IMG/VR virus record: IMGVR_UViG_3300017987_000001
Location: 62,001 to 126,000 of that record
Length of the DNA: 64,000 nt
Strand: one strand, 5' to 3'
Source of the DNA: a virus
Shown here in pieces: positions 1-8,761 of the stretch (position 1 is the stretch's first letter; each line of letters begins with the position of its first letter). A program made the position numbers and the translations under genes. The notes beneath the pieces were generated by a model, which saw nothing but the letters and a program-made list of their open reading frames with translations, made no database searches and was not told the DNA's origin.

Positions 1-265
1 GCCCGAGCAACGACGCTTGCGTACCCGTCCAGTACGAGATCTCCATCACCACGCCAGTACCGAAAACCGACAATTGCGACAGGTAGAAGTTCGCGGGGCT
101 GTAGTTGAGGCCGCCGTTCACCGAGATCACCATGTCGGCGAGGAAATTGTTCGGTAGCGTGTATGTTGACGTCGTGTCCTGCCGCGTGGCAGCCTCGCTG
201 AGCGGATACGCGCGCAGCTCGTTCTGATTCAGCCAGCCGACGTTAACAACGCCCTGCGCAGGCAT
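1..265 (-). CDS. Partial tail or baseplate-associated protein, cut by window edge
   Basis: An open frame starts with ATG at 265 behind the ribosome binding site GAGGAG and runs off the left edge, giving 88 residues. It begins MPAQGVVNVGWLNQNELR, followed by YPLSEAATRQD and a segment reading LPNNFLADMVISVNG. An early 'N-E-x-R-x-YPLSE-A' signature followed by 'LPNxFLADM' recalls a phage structural protein family I associate with tail or baseplate genes; that is memory of the family, not a search result. It sits 13 bases after the preceding baseplate-region gene, which supports membership of the same operon. The C-terminal part is outside the window. Confidence 0.6.
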   Translation of the reverse strand, partial: MPAQGVVNVGWLNQNELRAYPLSEAATRQDTTSTYTLPNNFLADMVISVNGGLNYSPANFYLSQLSVFGTGVVMEISYWTGTQASLLG

Positions 266-277
266 AGGAACTCCTCG

Positions 278-2167
278 TTACGTTTTGACGACGCGTGCTC
301 CGAAGCGCATGATGCCGAAGCCGTCGGACGGGCCGCCAGTGCCATCCCATCCAATTGTGAAGTCCACTGTATCGCCCATCGCCACGCTGAAGAAGTCCGT
401 TTCTGCCGGACCATACTCACCTGCGGCAAGGGTCAACCCCGGCGTCCAGTCGCCACCGCCGCCTTCGATATCCGTGTCCGCAACCGGAAGGGCGGTAGCT
501 GCTGTCGGCTGCGCGTAGCGACGGTACGTCGCTTCCAGCGCGGGGATGGCCCCGGCAGAGCGGCCTACGAACCAGAACCACAGCTGCAGCTCTAGTGGGC
601 TGGACAGACCGAGGCGGGGGATCTCGACCCGCCCACGCATGCTCGAAGGACGCCCTGCCGGGAAATGGAGGTAATAGAACAGATTCGCACTGTCGTATGC
701 CTCAAGGATGTCATTCAGCGCGACGATCGTGATCTGGTATTCTTTCGGATCCCCGGTTGTGTCTTCGAGCTGGACCTGCAGATCTCCATGGTAGAAGCCT
801 TCGTCGTCTACCGACCAATCGGTATCTTCCGTGCCGACGCCGACCACTTCCGCGCCCGTACCGGCCTTCAGCCCGATCACGGCCGGACCGCGCTGGACCT
901 TGTCGGTGCTGAAGCTCTTGACTACGGCGATGCCCGCAACAGGCTCTTCGACCTCCAAGAGGCTGAGGTCGAGGTAGCTGAAGATCCTGCCTGCGCTGGC
1001 CTCATTGCCGTCACAGTCCACGTACCGAATCGGCGTGGTGTCGCTGAGCGGAGACAGCTCGTTGACCACGTTCGGATCGGTCTTGTAGACCATCTTCGAG
1101 TACCACAGAATGAGCCGCTTCTCGTCGAGCCACGTGTCGTCGAGGCCGAGGTACTCAAGCGGCGTGTGACAATGGTACTCCGGCTCCCCGGAAGAGGTCG
1201 AGGGGTCCGGGCCGAACGACTGCGAGGATGAGGACGACTCACACTCGGGGTAGCTCGGCGCCCACGGAGCCGCACCGTAACAGTTCTCCATCCACCACAG
1301 CCCACTGCAGTCGATGATCGCCGTCGGGCGCTCTGTGGCATTGATCGGCAGTCCGTAGCCGTTCTGCTCCAGATAGACGCTGCCACTCGGGTTCGGCGGC
1401 CACACCTTCTGCAGTTCCGGATGCTGCGCGAGGTTGTAGCCGAACTTGGCACCGTCCGGAGCTGCGCCTTGGAACAGCGGGTGATCGGCCGGTAGCCAGC
1501 CCTGCTGGGTCGGGTCCGGGTCGACCACCTGATGAACTTGGCCGTCCCCCCGCACGACGCAGTTCGCCTCGCCTGCGGGCTTGGCGTACAGCTCAAACTT
1601 GTAGTGCACGTGATCTTCGAGCAGGTCACGCGGCGTCGGCATGAAGTGGAACGTGTCGTCGCCACGATTGTAGAGCACGTAGACGCTGATGGCGGGCTTC
1701 TGCAGCGTCAGCTTACCCGGCGTCTGCATCGATAGGAAGTACGGACCTACCTCGTCCGGACCGCCGTTGACGATCGCGTTCGTCAGGTCGAAGTCGCGCA
1801 GCGTACCAGCCGTCAGGATGTGGCCCGCTTCCGTACCAGTCTTCGCGTACACCATACCGACAACGAAGGCGGACGGTGCGAGCATGTACCAGCCCGCCGT
1901 CTGGTTGAACTCGACGGCAGCCAGCGCGCGCTTGTACCCGTTGTAGGTCTCGTCGAAGTAGACGAGATCGCCCGGAGCCGCGTCGGCTTCGATCTTCTGG
2001 TAGTGCAGGAAGAGTGCTTCCCCTGCGGTGATCGAATTCAGCCGCTCATAGAGGTACTGCGTCCGCGCGGTCAACTGGCGCGGCGCGCGGTTCGCGACGG
2101 AGGCTTTGACGTCCTCTCCGTTCACGATGTAGTGGATCAGCTGTTCCCACGGAGTCATTACCGCCAT
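278..2167 (-). CDS. Baseplate-region structural protein (629 aa)
   Basis: A 629-residue protein without recognisable catalytic motifs. The ATG at 2167 follows GGGGAGCAGC; a second in-frame ATG three codons later is an alternative. The middle holds a serine-rich linker (ECESSSSSQS followed by DPSTSSGEPEY, about residues 310-335) like those in several other virion proteins of this window. The part before it is rich in aromatic residues, and the C-terminal third looks beta-rich and ends in a glycine-rich region. Following baseplate J and two further structural genes, it is most likely a peripheral baseplate or fibre-attachment protein. Function is inferred from position only. Confidence 0.6.
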   Translation of the reverse strand: MAVMTPWEQLIHYIVNGEDVKASVANRAPRQLTARTQYLYERLNSITAGEALFLHYQKIEADAAPGDLVYFDETYNGYKRALAAVEFNQTAGWYMLAPSAFVVGMVYAKTGTEAGHILTAGTLRDFDLTNAIVNGGPDEVGPYFLSMQTPGKLTLQKPAISVYVLYNRGDDTFHFMPTPRDLLEDHVHYKFELYAKPAGEANCVVRGDGQVHQVVDPDPTQQGWLPADHPLFQGAAPDGAKFGYNLAQHPELQKVWPPNPSGSVYLEQNGYGLPINATERPTAIIDCSGLWWMENCYGAAPWAPSYPECESSSSSQSFGPDPSTSSGEPEYHCHTPLEYLGLDDTWLDEKRLILWYSKMVYKTDPNVVNELSPLSDTTPIRYVDCDGNEASAGRIFSYLDLSLLEVEEPVAGIAVVKSFSTDKVQRGPAVIGLKAGTGAEVVGVGTEDTDWSVDDEGFYHGDLQVQLEDTTGDPKEYQITIVALNDILEAYDSANLFYYLHFPAGRPSSMRGRVEIPRLGLSSPLELQLWFWFVGRSAGAIPALEATYRRYAQPTAATALPVADTDIEGGGGDWTPGLTLAAGEYGPAETDFFSVAMGDTVDFTIGWDGTGGPSDGFGIMRFGARVVKT

Positions 2168-2177
2168 GCTGCTCCCC

Positions 2178-2804
2178 TTACCGGAATCGGATCAGATACT
2201 GAGCGCCGATCTGGTATCCGTCTTCCTTCGGCACCGGGTCGAATCCATCATACGACCGGCTGAACAGCAGGTCGCTCGTGTATTGTGCAGGAGTCGGGGT
2301 GGCCGCCAGCGCAACGCCGTAGACCTTGCTGTTCGCGGCGTTGCTGAATGCCTTCCCATGCGTACCCTGCGTGCCAGACGTGATCGCGAAGAAGGTTGCC
2401 TGATTCCCGTCGTACTTGTCCGAGTCCGACGAGGAGAAGCCCGCCGGGATGACAAGCGGAACGCGCACGTAGTCCTTCGTCGCGCTCAGGTTCAGCGTGT
2501 CGAGGTAGTAGCTGATGTCCTCGTCTCGCTGCGGCGACGGGATCGTCGGTGCTCCCGCCGTATTCTCGTACTCGAAGTACATCGCTCCCGCTGCGTAGGT
2601 AACGTCCCCCGCGAGTGCGCGAGCGAGCACGTCTGCCCCCTGATACGGGATGAGGTTCTTCTGCTCGACGAGGTGCTTGATCTCCCCGGTCTGCTCGTGG
2701 AAGCTGAAGATTCTCCACCACGTCTCGACATCCTTGTCGAGGTGGATCAGTTCGATGCGCGCATCGAGCTGGGCCTTGATCACAGGGATCAGCTTGGGGT
2801 TCAT
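2178..2804 (-). CDS. Baseplate-region structural protein (208 aa)
   Basis: A 208-residue protein whose ATG overlaps the TGA of the gene before it (ATGA), a junction typical of translational coupling. It begins MNPKLIPVIKAQLDARIEL and ends DGYQIGAQYLIRFR. The first 60 residues look helical; the rest is rich in Ser, Thr, Asp and Ala as in beta-sandwich virion proteins, and contains SSSDSDKYDG near residue 128. I do not recognise a family. Its place between two large baseplate-region genes makes a virion role likely, perhaps connecting baseplate and fibres. Confidence 0.55.
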   Translation of the reverse strand: MNPKLIPVIKAQLDARIELIHLDKDVETWWRIFSFHEQTGEIKHLVEQKNLIPYQGADVLARALAGDVTYAAGAMYFEYENTAGAPTIPSPQRDEDISYYLDTLNLSATKDYVRVPLVIPAGFSSSDSDKYDGNQATFFAITSGTQGTHGKAFSNAANSKVYGVALAATPTPAQYTSDLLFSRSYDGFDPVPKEDGYQIGAQYLIRFR

Positions 2805-4393
2805 CGGCAGACCTCCGCTACTTTGAAGACACCGAGGACAACGTCCTCATAGGACGGGTCGCCCGCTGAAGCCTCGCTGTACTCGTCGAGGTTCTCGGCG
2901 TCCGGTATGATGCCATTGAAACGCTCGGTATCCTCAGATACACCCGGCGTCTCGTCGGAACCAGCCGTGGACAAATCAATCGTATCAGCAGACGGTGCTA
3001 TTTCAACGAAGATCAGCAGTGACGTGTGCGGCGGTACGACCGGCCGGATGTGGCGCAGGAACGCCAGTCCCGGAGCGTCAGAGTCGACCGCCGACGTGCG
3101 TATCTTCATGAACCACAGGTTGTTGCGCATGATCCGATCCATCGCGAACTCCAACGGATTGATCGTGCTGGGGAGATTCACCGGCAGCGGCTGCGTGGCC
3201 GGGTTGTCGCGCAGGTCGAGCAGCTCCGCGAGCGTTTCTTCGCCTGTCGCCAGTGCTACCTCCATCGCCTTCGCGAAGAAGAGATCGACGTCCGCCGGGT
3301 AGCCCTGAATACGGAACGTGACTACCGCCTTCCCCTCGGCATTGACGCCGCCGTACTCCACATCTACTTCACCGTTCTCGAAGACCAGCTCGGAGAAGTA
3401 GCCTCCCGACAGGTAGTTCTCACTAATCGAGATACCGGGCAGCTCGGAGTAATCGGGCGCGTTCCCGGCGCAGTCCACCACGGTGACGGCGTCGGTCAGC
3501 TCCTGTCCAGCGAAGAGCGTATCGCCGATGCTCACGATCACTTCGGCTTCGAGCGAGAACTCATAGACATGCTTGTCCGTAATCACGAGCTTTCGATCGA
3601 CCTCGGTGACGATATCCTCCACTGTCTCGGTCGGCTCAATGACGAACGGTACGCCGAGCATGGCCGATACCATCATCTGGATCGACTTCATGTTCGAACC
3701 GAACGCGTAGGCGTCCCAGAGTGCGTTGGTCAGTTCCTTGAAGAACTCCGTGGACTCGGCAACGAGATCGACAGCGAACGACCAGTGCTGGTAGATGTAC
3801 TCCTGATCCCACTTGCCCTTGAAGACCCACAGGCCGATCTCTTCGTCGACCAGCTCGCCTTCGTCGTTGTACACGTCACGCTTCGCCACGTAGCCACTCT
3901 CGAACGGATCCTCACGGAAGCGGAGCAGCTTGCGTTCCTTGTCGATGTCGTAGTCGACCCCGAACGTCCACGTCTTGCTCGGGTAGAGCACGCGGTTGTA
4001 GATGGCATACGGCATCTCGGTCAGCTCACCGAAGAAGTCATCCTCTGGCAGCGGGAACAGGAACTCCTCCGTCTGCGGGTCGCCATAGCGTGCTCCGCTT
4101 CCGTAGGTCAGGTTGTCCTGCCCATAGACACGGAAGACGTTGTCCTTGTCGCTGGCCTTGAGCACGAGGAGATACCAGTTCTCGGTGTGAAAGACCGGGG
4201 TAAGGTACCGGCTGATGAGCGCGACGGTCTCAAGATAGTCGTCGTGTGCCTGCTCCTGACGGTGTCCGACCGACCGCAGATGCGTGTACAGCTTGTCCCG
4301 GTCTTGGAAGTACCAGTACCAGAAGCTACCCAGTGCGGTGAGCAGCTGCTTGCCGTACTGATCTCCGGTCGGGTATGTGGTCGGTGCCGTCAT
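2801..4393 (-). CDS. Baseplate wedge-like structural protein (530 aa)
   Basis: A 530-residue protein directly downstream of baseplate J. The N-terminus is aromatic (LGSFWYWYFQDRDKLYTHL, about residues 21-39), followed by a long mixed domain rich in Asp, Glu, Tyr and Phe. A segment near residue 235 (FGSNMKSIQMMVSAMLGVPF) has the form often seen in tail proteins that follow J-like proteins in myoviruses. The ATG at 4393 is preceded by GAGTGAGAG, and the gene ends in an ATGA overlap with the next. I call it wedge-like from position and general character; no domain was identified with certainty. Confidence 0.55.
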   Translation of the reverse strand: MTAPTTYPTGDQYGKQLLTALGSFWYWYFQDRDKLYTHLRSVGHRQEQAHDDYLETVALISRYLTPVFHTENWYLLVLKASDKDNVFRVYGQDNLTYGSGARYGDPQTEEFLFPLPEDDFFGELTEMPYAIYNRVLYPSKTWTFGVDYDIDKERKLLRFREDPFESGYVAKRDVYNDEGELVDEEIGLWVFKGKWDQEYIYQHWSFAVDLVAESTEFFKELTNALWDAYAFGSNMKSIQMMVSAMLGVPFVIEPTETVEDIVTEVDRKLVITDKHVYEFSLEAEVIVSIGDTLFAGQELTDAVTVVDCAGNAPDYSELPGISISENYLSGGYFSELVFENGEVDVEYGGVNAEGKAVVTFRIQGYPADVDLFFAKAMEVALATGEETLAELLDLRDNPATQPLPVNLPSTINPLEFAMDRIMRNNLWFMKIRTSAVDSDAPGLAFLRHIRPVVPPHTSLLIFVEIAPSADTIDLSTAGSDETPGVSEDTERFNGIIPDAENLDEYSEASAGDPSYEDVVLGVFKVAEVCR

Positions 4394-4400
4394 CTCTCAC

Positions 4401-6056
4401 TCAGATCTGCTTGGTGGCCATCGGCACTTCGGCAATGCTCACGTCATCCTCGTCCAGATAGAAGCACGTCGTCCTCTGCGAGACGCCCCGCTCCGGCAGG
4501 TCCGGGATCTCCAGCAGGTTAGGATCCCGCAGCTCGATCCGCCCGGTCGGTACGGTATCGGGCGGGTAGATGTAGGCATGCATCTCGATCGGAGTCACGA
4601 CTGCCGACCCGTATGGCTCGACCAACCCCATCGCCGCGTCCACGAGCAGCGCCATGAAGAGCTTGCCGGTGTTGAATCCGATACTGTTTGCCCGGCTTGC
4701 CACGGCCTGCTTCATCGCGGAGATATCGAAGGACGCCGTCGTGGTGCGCCGCTGCACCTGCATGCTGACGGCGGTGAGCGCCGGGACGGGTGCCTTCACG
4801 AGGTAGTCGCCCGTAGGCGGGCGCTTGGAGCGATCGACCGTCAGGTTGTGCACCGCCTGAATATTGATCATCCGCAGTACGTAGATGTCGTACTCGGCTG
4901 TCGCGCCGATCAGCGTCGTAGGGTCGGTGGATGGATCCTCAAACGTGATGACGGCTGTCTGGTAGCGCGTGTACGCCGCCTCTTGGATGTTCTCGATGGT
5001 CTGAACGAACTCGTCCTGATCGGGGGTCAAGTCGTAGCCCCGTACCTCCGTCTGAATCTCCAGACTTCCATCGAACGCCGTCTCGCCCTTCTGCACCACG
5101 GCACTGATGAGGTAGAAGCCCGGAGCGTCGTTGCGGCCGATCGTGGCTGTCCACAGGTTACTCCCAAGATATGAACAGCTCTTCGTCACCTTGAGTTCGT
5201 CGGGGACGGGGGCCGTTCGGACGTAGAGATCCGCCTTACCACCGGTGCTCAGCTCGAAGATGTTATGCCGATCGCGCAGCATCTCGGAGTCACCGAACCC
5301 GACCTGCGAGACCGCCTGAATGTCATCCACCTCATCACGAATCAACGCTTCAATCTGCGCACGCCCGGAGAAGACCTTCGGAGCGATCCCCGACTGCGCG
5401 CGCTGTACCAGCTCCGCATTCGTCTCGGCGCTGGTGCCTCCCTCGAAGTCCTGCGCGGCAGTGATGTCGATCACACCCGCAATCGTCGGTGATACCGTGA
5501 AGCGCGAGTTGCGCTTCATCTGATACGTGCTGCCAGTCTCCTCGGCGGTAACGGGCACCGTGAAGACATAGGAGCCATCGGTACGCTCTTCAATCAGCCG
5601 CTCGCCCGTACCAAGCACGGCGTCCGCCGTCGTGACTCCCACATACGCCTGAGAGACGACGAAGTTCAATCCGTTCGCCGTGAAGACCGAGTTCGCCGGG
5701 ACGGCCGTCGTGGCCAGCTCGGAGATAATGATCGCGACCAGCCCGGTAGCCTTGCTGCCTTCGAAGCGTGTAATCCCGTAGTTCGCGAAGACGGCGTCCG
5801 TCATGTCCTCGTCGGCGAGGTCGGGATTCTCAGCAATCACCAGCGGGGAGAAGGACTGCTTCAGCGTATCAATGTCCGCCCGGTTGATAGCGTGAACGAT
5901 CGCGGCAGGCCGAATCACGTTCTCGTAGATCACACGGTTCTCCGTGAGATCCATGGACGGGAACTCTTCCTTCAGCAATTGACGAAGATACTCTTCGGCT
6001 TGGGTGATCGCCGACTCGGGAATATCATCGAAGGATAGGGTGCTCTCGCTGACCAT
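4401..6056 (-). CDS. Baseplate J-like protein
   Basis: A 551-residue protein of the baseplate J family (P2 gpJ, T4 gp6 C-terminal region), which forms the wedge ring around the tail tube. Features seen: an N-terminal helical region (residues 1-75), the segment LATTAVPANSVFTANGLNFVV (about 115-135) and the later stretch EGGTSAETNAELVQRAQSGI followed by RAQIEALIRDEVDDIQAVSQV (about 205-255). The pattern 'GG-x-x-x-E-T-D/N-x-E-L-x-x-R' with a following helix that leads into 'V..V..V' is characteristic of J proteins. The ATG overlaps the TAA of the preceding gene (TAATG). This is the firmest assignment in the baseplate block. Confidence 0.85.
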   Translation of the reverse strand: MVSESTLSFDDIPESAITQAEEYLRQLLKEEFPSMDLTENRVIYENVIRPAAIVHAINRADIDTLKQSFSPLVIAENPDLADEDMTDAVFANYGITRFEGSKATGLVAIIISELATTAVPANSVFTANGLNFVVSQAYVGVTTADAVLGTGERLIEERTDGSYVFTVPVTAEETGSTYQMKRNSRFTVSPTIAGVIDITAAQDFEGGTSAETNAELVQRAQSGIAPKVFSGRAQIEALIRDEVDDIQAVSQVGFGDSEMLRDRHNIFELSTGGKADLYVRTAPVPDELKVTKSCSYLGSNLWTATIGRNDAPGFYLISAVVQKGETAFDGSLEIQTEVRGYDLTPDQDEFVQTIENIQEAAYTRYQTAVITFEDPSTDPTTLIGATAEYDIYVLRMINIQAVHNLTVDRSKRPPTGDYLVKAPVPALTAVSMQVQRRTTTASFDISAMKQAVASRANSIGFNTGKLFMALLVDAAMGLVEPYGSAVVTPIEMHAYIYPPDTVPTGRIELRDPNLLEIPDLPERGVSQRTTCFYLDEDDVSIAEVPMATKQI

Positions 6057-7006
6057 TAGTCTCTCCCGAGCATGTATCCAAGGCCGCCGAGCAGCAGCGG
6101 AATGATAGCGAACAAGCTCTTACGTCCGAGCTTGCTTGGAATGTACTTACTGAAGCGACCGGTGCGTCCGAACGTCGCAGCGGTTCCCGGTATATTCCTG
6201 TATGCAGCCATCCGGCCCTTCGGTCTCGTCTTCTTGAGCTGCTCCAGCGACTCGCGCGCTGCCGTCTCCAGCAAGCCTATGTGCTTCTTGCCCTTGAGCG
6301 GAGTGGCCTTCTGTAGGTGCGTGATCAGATCGTCGTAGTCCGGCATGGCCGCACCGCCGCCAAGCCACTTGGCTGCACCCGTAGGCGCGGCAGGACTGAA
6401 CGACTGTAGCTGTGTCTTAATGGCATTCGATACCGCTGTCGGGATCCCCGGTACGGCTCCCTTACCGGGTGTTGAGCGAGCGGCAAGATCCTTGAGCAGT
6501 TGCTTAATATCCGCCGACCCCGGCTTGTGGCCGCCATATTTGCCACTGCGTAGCTGATCGACGAGCCAGTCGACAGCACGCCCGCCTTCCTTGCTGCTCA
6601 GTCCACTGTGCGGAATCGATCGAAGATACTGAGGCAGCCGCTTGCCGCTCATTGAAGCTACGTTGATACCGGACAACTGCTTTTCGAGCGCGCCACGCAG
6701 TCCGGGCTGCTGCATGAACCCCGGAACGCGTGGGGTGCCGACCGGTCCGGTATCCTTGAGTGTCTTCATGATAGCGCCAACATCGGGAAGTCCGGTGACA
6801 CCCGGGCCAAGCCTGCCCGACAGCTCCTTGAGTACTTCGCTGCCAGCATACGCTCCGGCACCGGCCCCAGCGCCAAGCCCGAGCAGGCTGCCGAGCGACG
6901 GCCACCACGACCCACCACCTTCAACCGAACTCGGCTGGATCTTGAAGGTCTCCTCCGCTTTCTTTGCGAATGGAGCTGGGATCCCCGGAAGTGCACTCAG
7001 CTTCAT
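6056..7006 (-). CDS. Glycine-rich membrane-like virion protein with K-x-A motif
   Basis: I choose the ATG at 7006 behind AGGGG (316 residues) rather than an upstream in-frame codon that overlaps the gene before. The N-terminus MKLSALPGIPAPFAKKAEE carries F-A-K-K-A at residues 13-17, the short motif that recurs in many head-module proteins. A strongly glycine/alanine-rich hydrophobic stretch follows (about residues 37-58) and a second hydrophobic segment closes the protein (LFAIIPLLLGGLGYMLG) . The middle is polar and basic. It resembles the glycine-rich proteins of 51684-60545 although it lies inside the baseplate block. Function unknown; a role in membrane passage of DNA is only a hypothesis. 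Confidence 0.55.
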   Translation of the reverse strand: MKLSALPGIPAPFAKKAEETFKIQPSSVEGGGSWWPSLGSLLGLGAGAGAGAYAGSEVLKELSGRLGPGVTGLPDVGAIMKTLKDTGPVGTPRVPGFMQQPGLRGALEKQLSGINVASMSGKRLPQYLRSIPHSGLSSKEGGRAVDWLVDQLRSGKYGGHKPGSADIKQLLKDLAARSTPGKGAVPGIPTAVSNAIKTQLQSFSPAAPTGAAKWLGGGAAMPDYDDLITHLQKATPLKGKKHIGLLETAARESLEQLKKTRPKGRMAAYRNIPGTAATFGRTGRFSKYIPSKLGRKSLFAIIPLLLGGLGYMLGRD

Positions 7007-7014
7007 GACAACCC

Positions 7015-7485
7015 CTATTTCACCGAGACCGAGATCGGGAGGAACACGGTCCGAGACTCTTCGGCAACCGTCCATATTCGCACGCGCAGGTACAGCCGCG
7101 ACGCCAGTCGATCGATACGATATTCGAGCAGCTCCGCGCGCAACAGCGTCTCGTCGTCTTCGAGATTCTGCCCGACGGCGTCAGCCGCCATCGTACGCGC
7201 TACCTGCGCAGCCGCCAACGCGAACTCGGCCGGGATATCCTCGTCCAACTGGATACGCCCCGCGCGCACCGCGAGCACGAATGTGCTTCCACGCGTCGGC
7301 TCATTCAGCACGGTGCCCTGATCTGTCAGGAACAGGATCGTCCACGTTTGCGCGACCTTCTGGACACCCGTGCATAGCTGGCCAGCCTCACCCCATGCAA
7401 GCTCGGTAAGTTGATCGCCGAACTCCTCGACACCTTGGAAGATCAGCAGATCTACCGTGCGCCCGGTGTAATCAGTGCTAGCCAT
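7015..7485 (-). CDS. Baseplate wedge protein, possibly gp25-like
   Basis: A 156-residue acidic protein beginning MASTDYTGRTVDLLIFQG. In many contractile tails a small wedge protein (T4 gp25/P2 W type) is encoded just before J; size, position and the central pattern 'TWTILFLTDQGTVLNEPTRG' followed by a helix are compatible with that, but I cannot see the family's diagnostic residues clearly. The start ATG at 7485 lies inside the end of the previous gene, and one glycine-rich protein gene separates it from baseplate J. Baseplate membership is likely; the gp25 match is tentative. Confidence 0.45.
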   Translation of the reverse strand: MASTDYTGRTVDLLIFQGVEEFGDQLTELAWGEAGQLCTGVQKVAQTWTILFLTDQGTVLNEPTRGSTFVLAVRAGRIQLDEDIPAEFALAAAQVARTMAADAVGQNLEDDETLLRAELLEYRIDRLASRLYLRVRIWTVAEESRTVFLPISVSVK

Positions 7486-7918
7486 CGCGTTGGTAGTCCT
7501 CGGCTTTCAGGAAGATCCGCGAGAAGTAGTCGATCGTACGACGGCGAATACTACCCTTCTCGTTTCCGTTCCCGGCGCGACGCGACATCGCGTGCGCTAC
7601 CATCCTGATGCGACTACGCCACTGCATACGCTTATCGCGTTCGAACGCCGCCATGAAGTCGCCCTGCAGTTTCGGCAGCGCCAGCTCGTTCGACTTCGAC
7701 TCCTTGTCATTCGATGCCTTGATGTACTTCTCTTCGACATCGTCACGACTGAACGTATCGTGGAGCTTCTCCTCGTCCTTCTCCTCGATCGGTGTCTTCA
7801 TCGTCTGATCGGCAAAGGTCATCCACGCACGTGGCTTTGACTGATCGAACGCTGCATCAGCGACGGACTTCTCGTGCGCAACAAGAGTCTCGATGAGCTT
7901 CTCGAATCCTTTGTCCAT
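7478..7918 (-). CDS. Small charged protein of unknown function (146 aa)
   Basis: A small hydrophilic protein with many Lys, Asp and Glu. The ATG at 7918 comes one base after the TGA of the sigma-like gene (TGAgATG), giving MDKGFEKLIETLVAHE; a TTG at 7930 with the better spaced AAGG is an alternative start. The C-terminal third is very basic (RDKRMQWRSRIRMVAH, then RRAGNGNEKGSIRRR), suggesting nucleic-acid or protein-surface contact. It is translationally coupled to the sigma-like gene, so a regulatory partner is conceivable, but a structural role is equally possible. Confidence 0.5.
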   Translation of the reverse strand: MDKGFEKLIETLVAHEKSVADAAFDQSKPRAWMTFADQTMKTPIEEKDEEKLHDTFSRDDVEEKYIKASNDKESKSNELALPKLQGDFMAAFERDKRMQWRSRIRMVAHAMSRRAGNGNEKGSIRRRTIDYFSRIFLKAEDYQRDG

Positions 7919-7919
7919 C

Positions 7920-8702
7920 TCAGCTGCCAAGGTCGCGTCCTTCCTCAAGCTTCATAGCGATCTTCGCCGCGCGCTGCGATACCGCGCTCGGCGTGATCCC
8001 CAGCCGTCGTGCGATCTCGTTGGTGGAGATTACCTGCTTGCCATACAGGCCGGTCTTCCACTCAAGGATCTTCTTGTCGATCGGATCGAGGTCGTGATGC
8101 ACGTACTCCAGCCAGATATCGTCGGCAGTTATCTCCTCCGTCCCCGGCAGCACCACGCCTGACTCAGGCGTATGAGTCTGCCCGGTAGCGACAATGCCTT
8201 TGGAGAACATGCGAAGGCGTGAGATTCGCTTGCCCGACAGTCCCGTCAGCTCCGACAGCTCTGAGTCCGACGGATCTCGGTTGTTTGTCTCGCGAAATTC
8301 ACGTTCGGCCAGATCGAGATGATACTTATCAGCCTGAATTCGCTCGGGGATCTTGACCGGAGTGGTACGCTTCATGAACTCGCGGCGAAGCGGCTGCAAC
8401 TGAATCAGTAGGTGTGTCTGTAGCTTTGCTCCCCGCTCGGGGTCGTACTTCTTGAATGCATCAATCGCTAATCGCTTCGCCCGGCCAGTCAGCGCTTTCT
8501 CGCCACCGGCGTAGCTCGTCAACGCCTTGGAGATTACCGGGTTAGCTGCCCTAAGTAGCTTGTTCAGCGTCGTCGGTGTGGGACTGCGGCGCCACTGATC
8601 ATAAGAAGCATCTAGGTTGCTCGGCTCTTGCCGAACAACCTTGTCGAATCCGAAGTTCTCGACCGCGAACTTCTTTGGTGGCTGCTTCTTAGGCTTTGGC
8701 AT
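7920..8702 (-). CDS. Sigma-70-family-like transcription factor
   Basis: A 260-residue protein with the layout of a compact sigma factor. Residues about 55-110 contain 'GRAKRLAIDAFKKYDPERGAK' style sequence matching region 2 (helix, then K-x-D-P-x-R-G-x-K-x-x-T-H). A region-3-like segment follows (VKIPERIQ, then ETNNRDPSDSELSELTGLS), and the C-terminus has a clear helix-turn-helix (STNEIARRLGITPSAVSQR) like region 4. It would redirect host RNA polymerase to phage promoters. It lies inside the baseplate block, preceded by an untranslated gap with a good promoter, so it is probably expressed as its own unit. An alternative is a DNA-binding protein with sigma ancestry but no polymerase contact. 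Confidence 0.75.
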   Translation of the reverse strand: MPKPKKQPPKKFAVENFGFDKVVRQEPSNLDASYDQWRRSPTPTTLNKLLRAANPVISKALTSYAGGEKALTGRAKRLAIDAFKKYDPERGAKLQTHLLIQLQPLRREFMKRTTPVKIPERIQADKYHLDLAEREFRETNNRDPSDSELSELTGLSGKRISRLRMFSKGIVATGQTHTPESGVVLPGTEEITADDIWLEYVHHDLDPIDKKILEWKTGLYGKQVISTNEIARRLGITPSAVSQRAAKIAMKLEEGRDLGS

Positions 8703-8727
8703 TACTGCTCCAGTTCACTGCTCGCGC

Positions 8728-8736
8728 ATTATAGCA
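8728..8736 (-). promoter_or_regulatory. Extended -10 promoter before the sigma-like gene
   Basis: On the minus strand the 59-base gap upstream of the sigma-like gene contains TGCTATAAT, a perfect -10 hexamer with the TGn extension, ending about 25 bases before the ATG. No good -35 hexamer is visible at 16-18 bases, which is tolerated with an extended -10. It would be read by the host housekeeping sigma factor. Confidence 0.6.
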
Positions 8737-8761
8737 TCGTCTGATACGGATAGCTAGAGAC

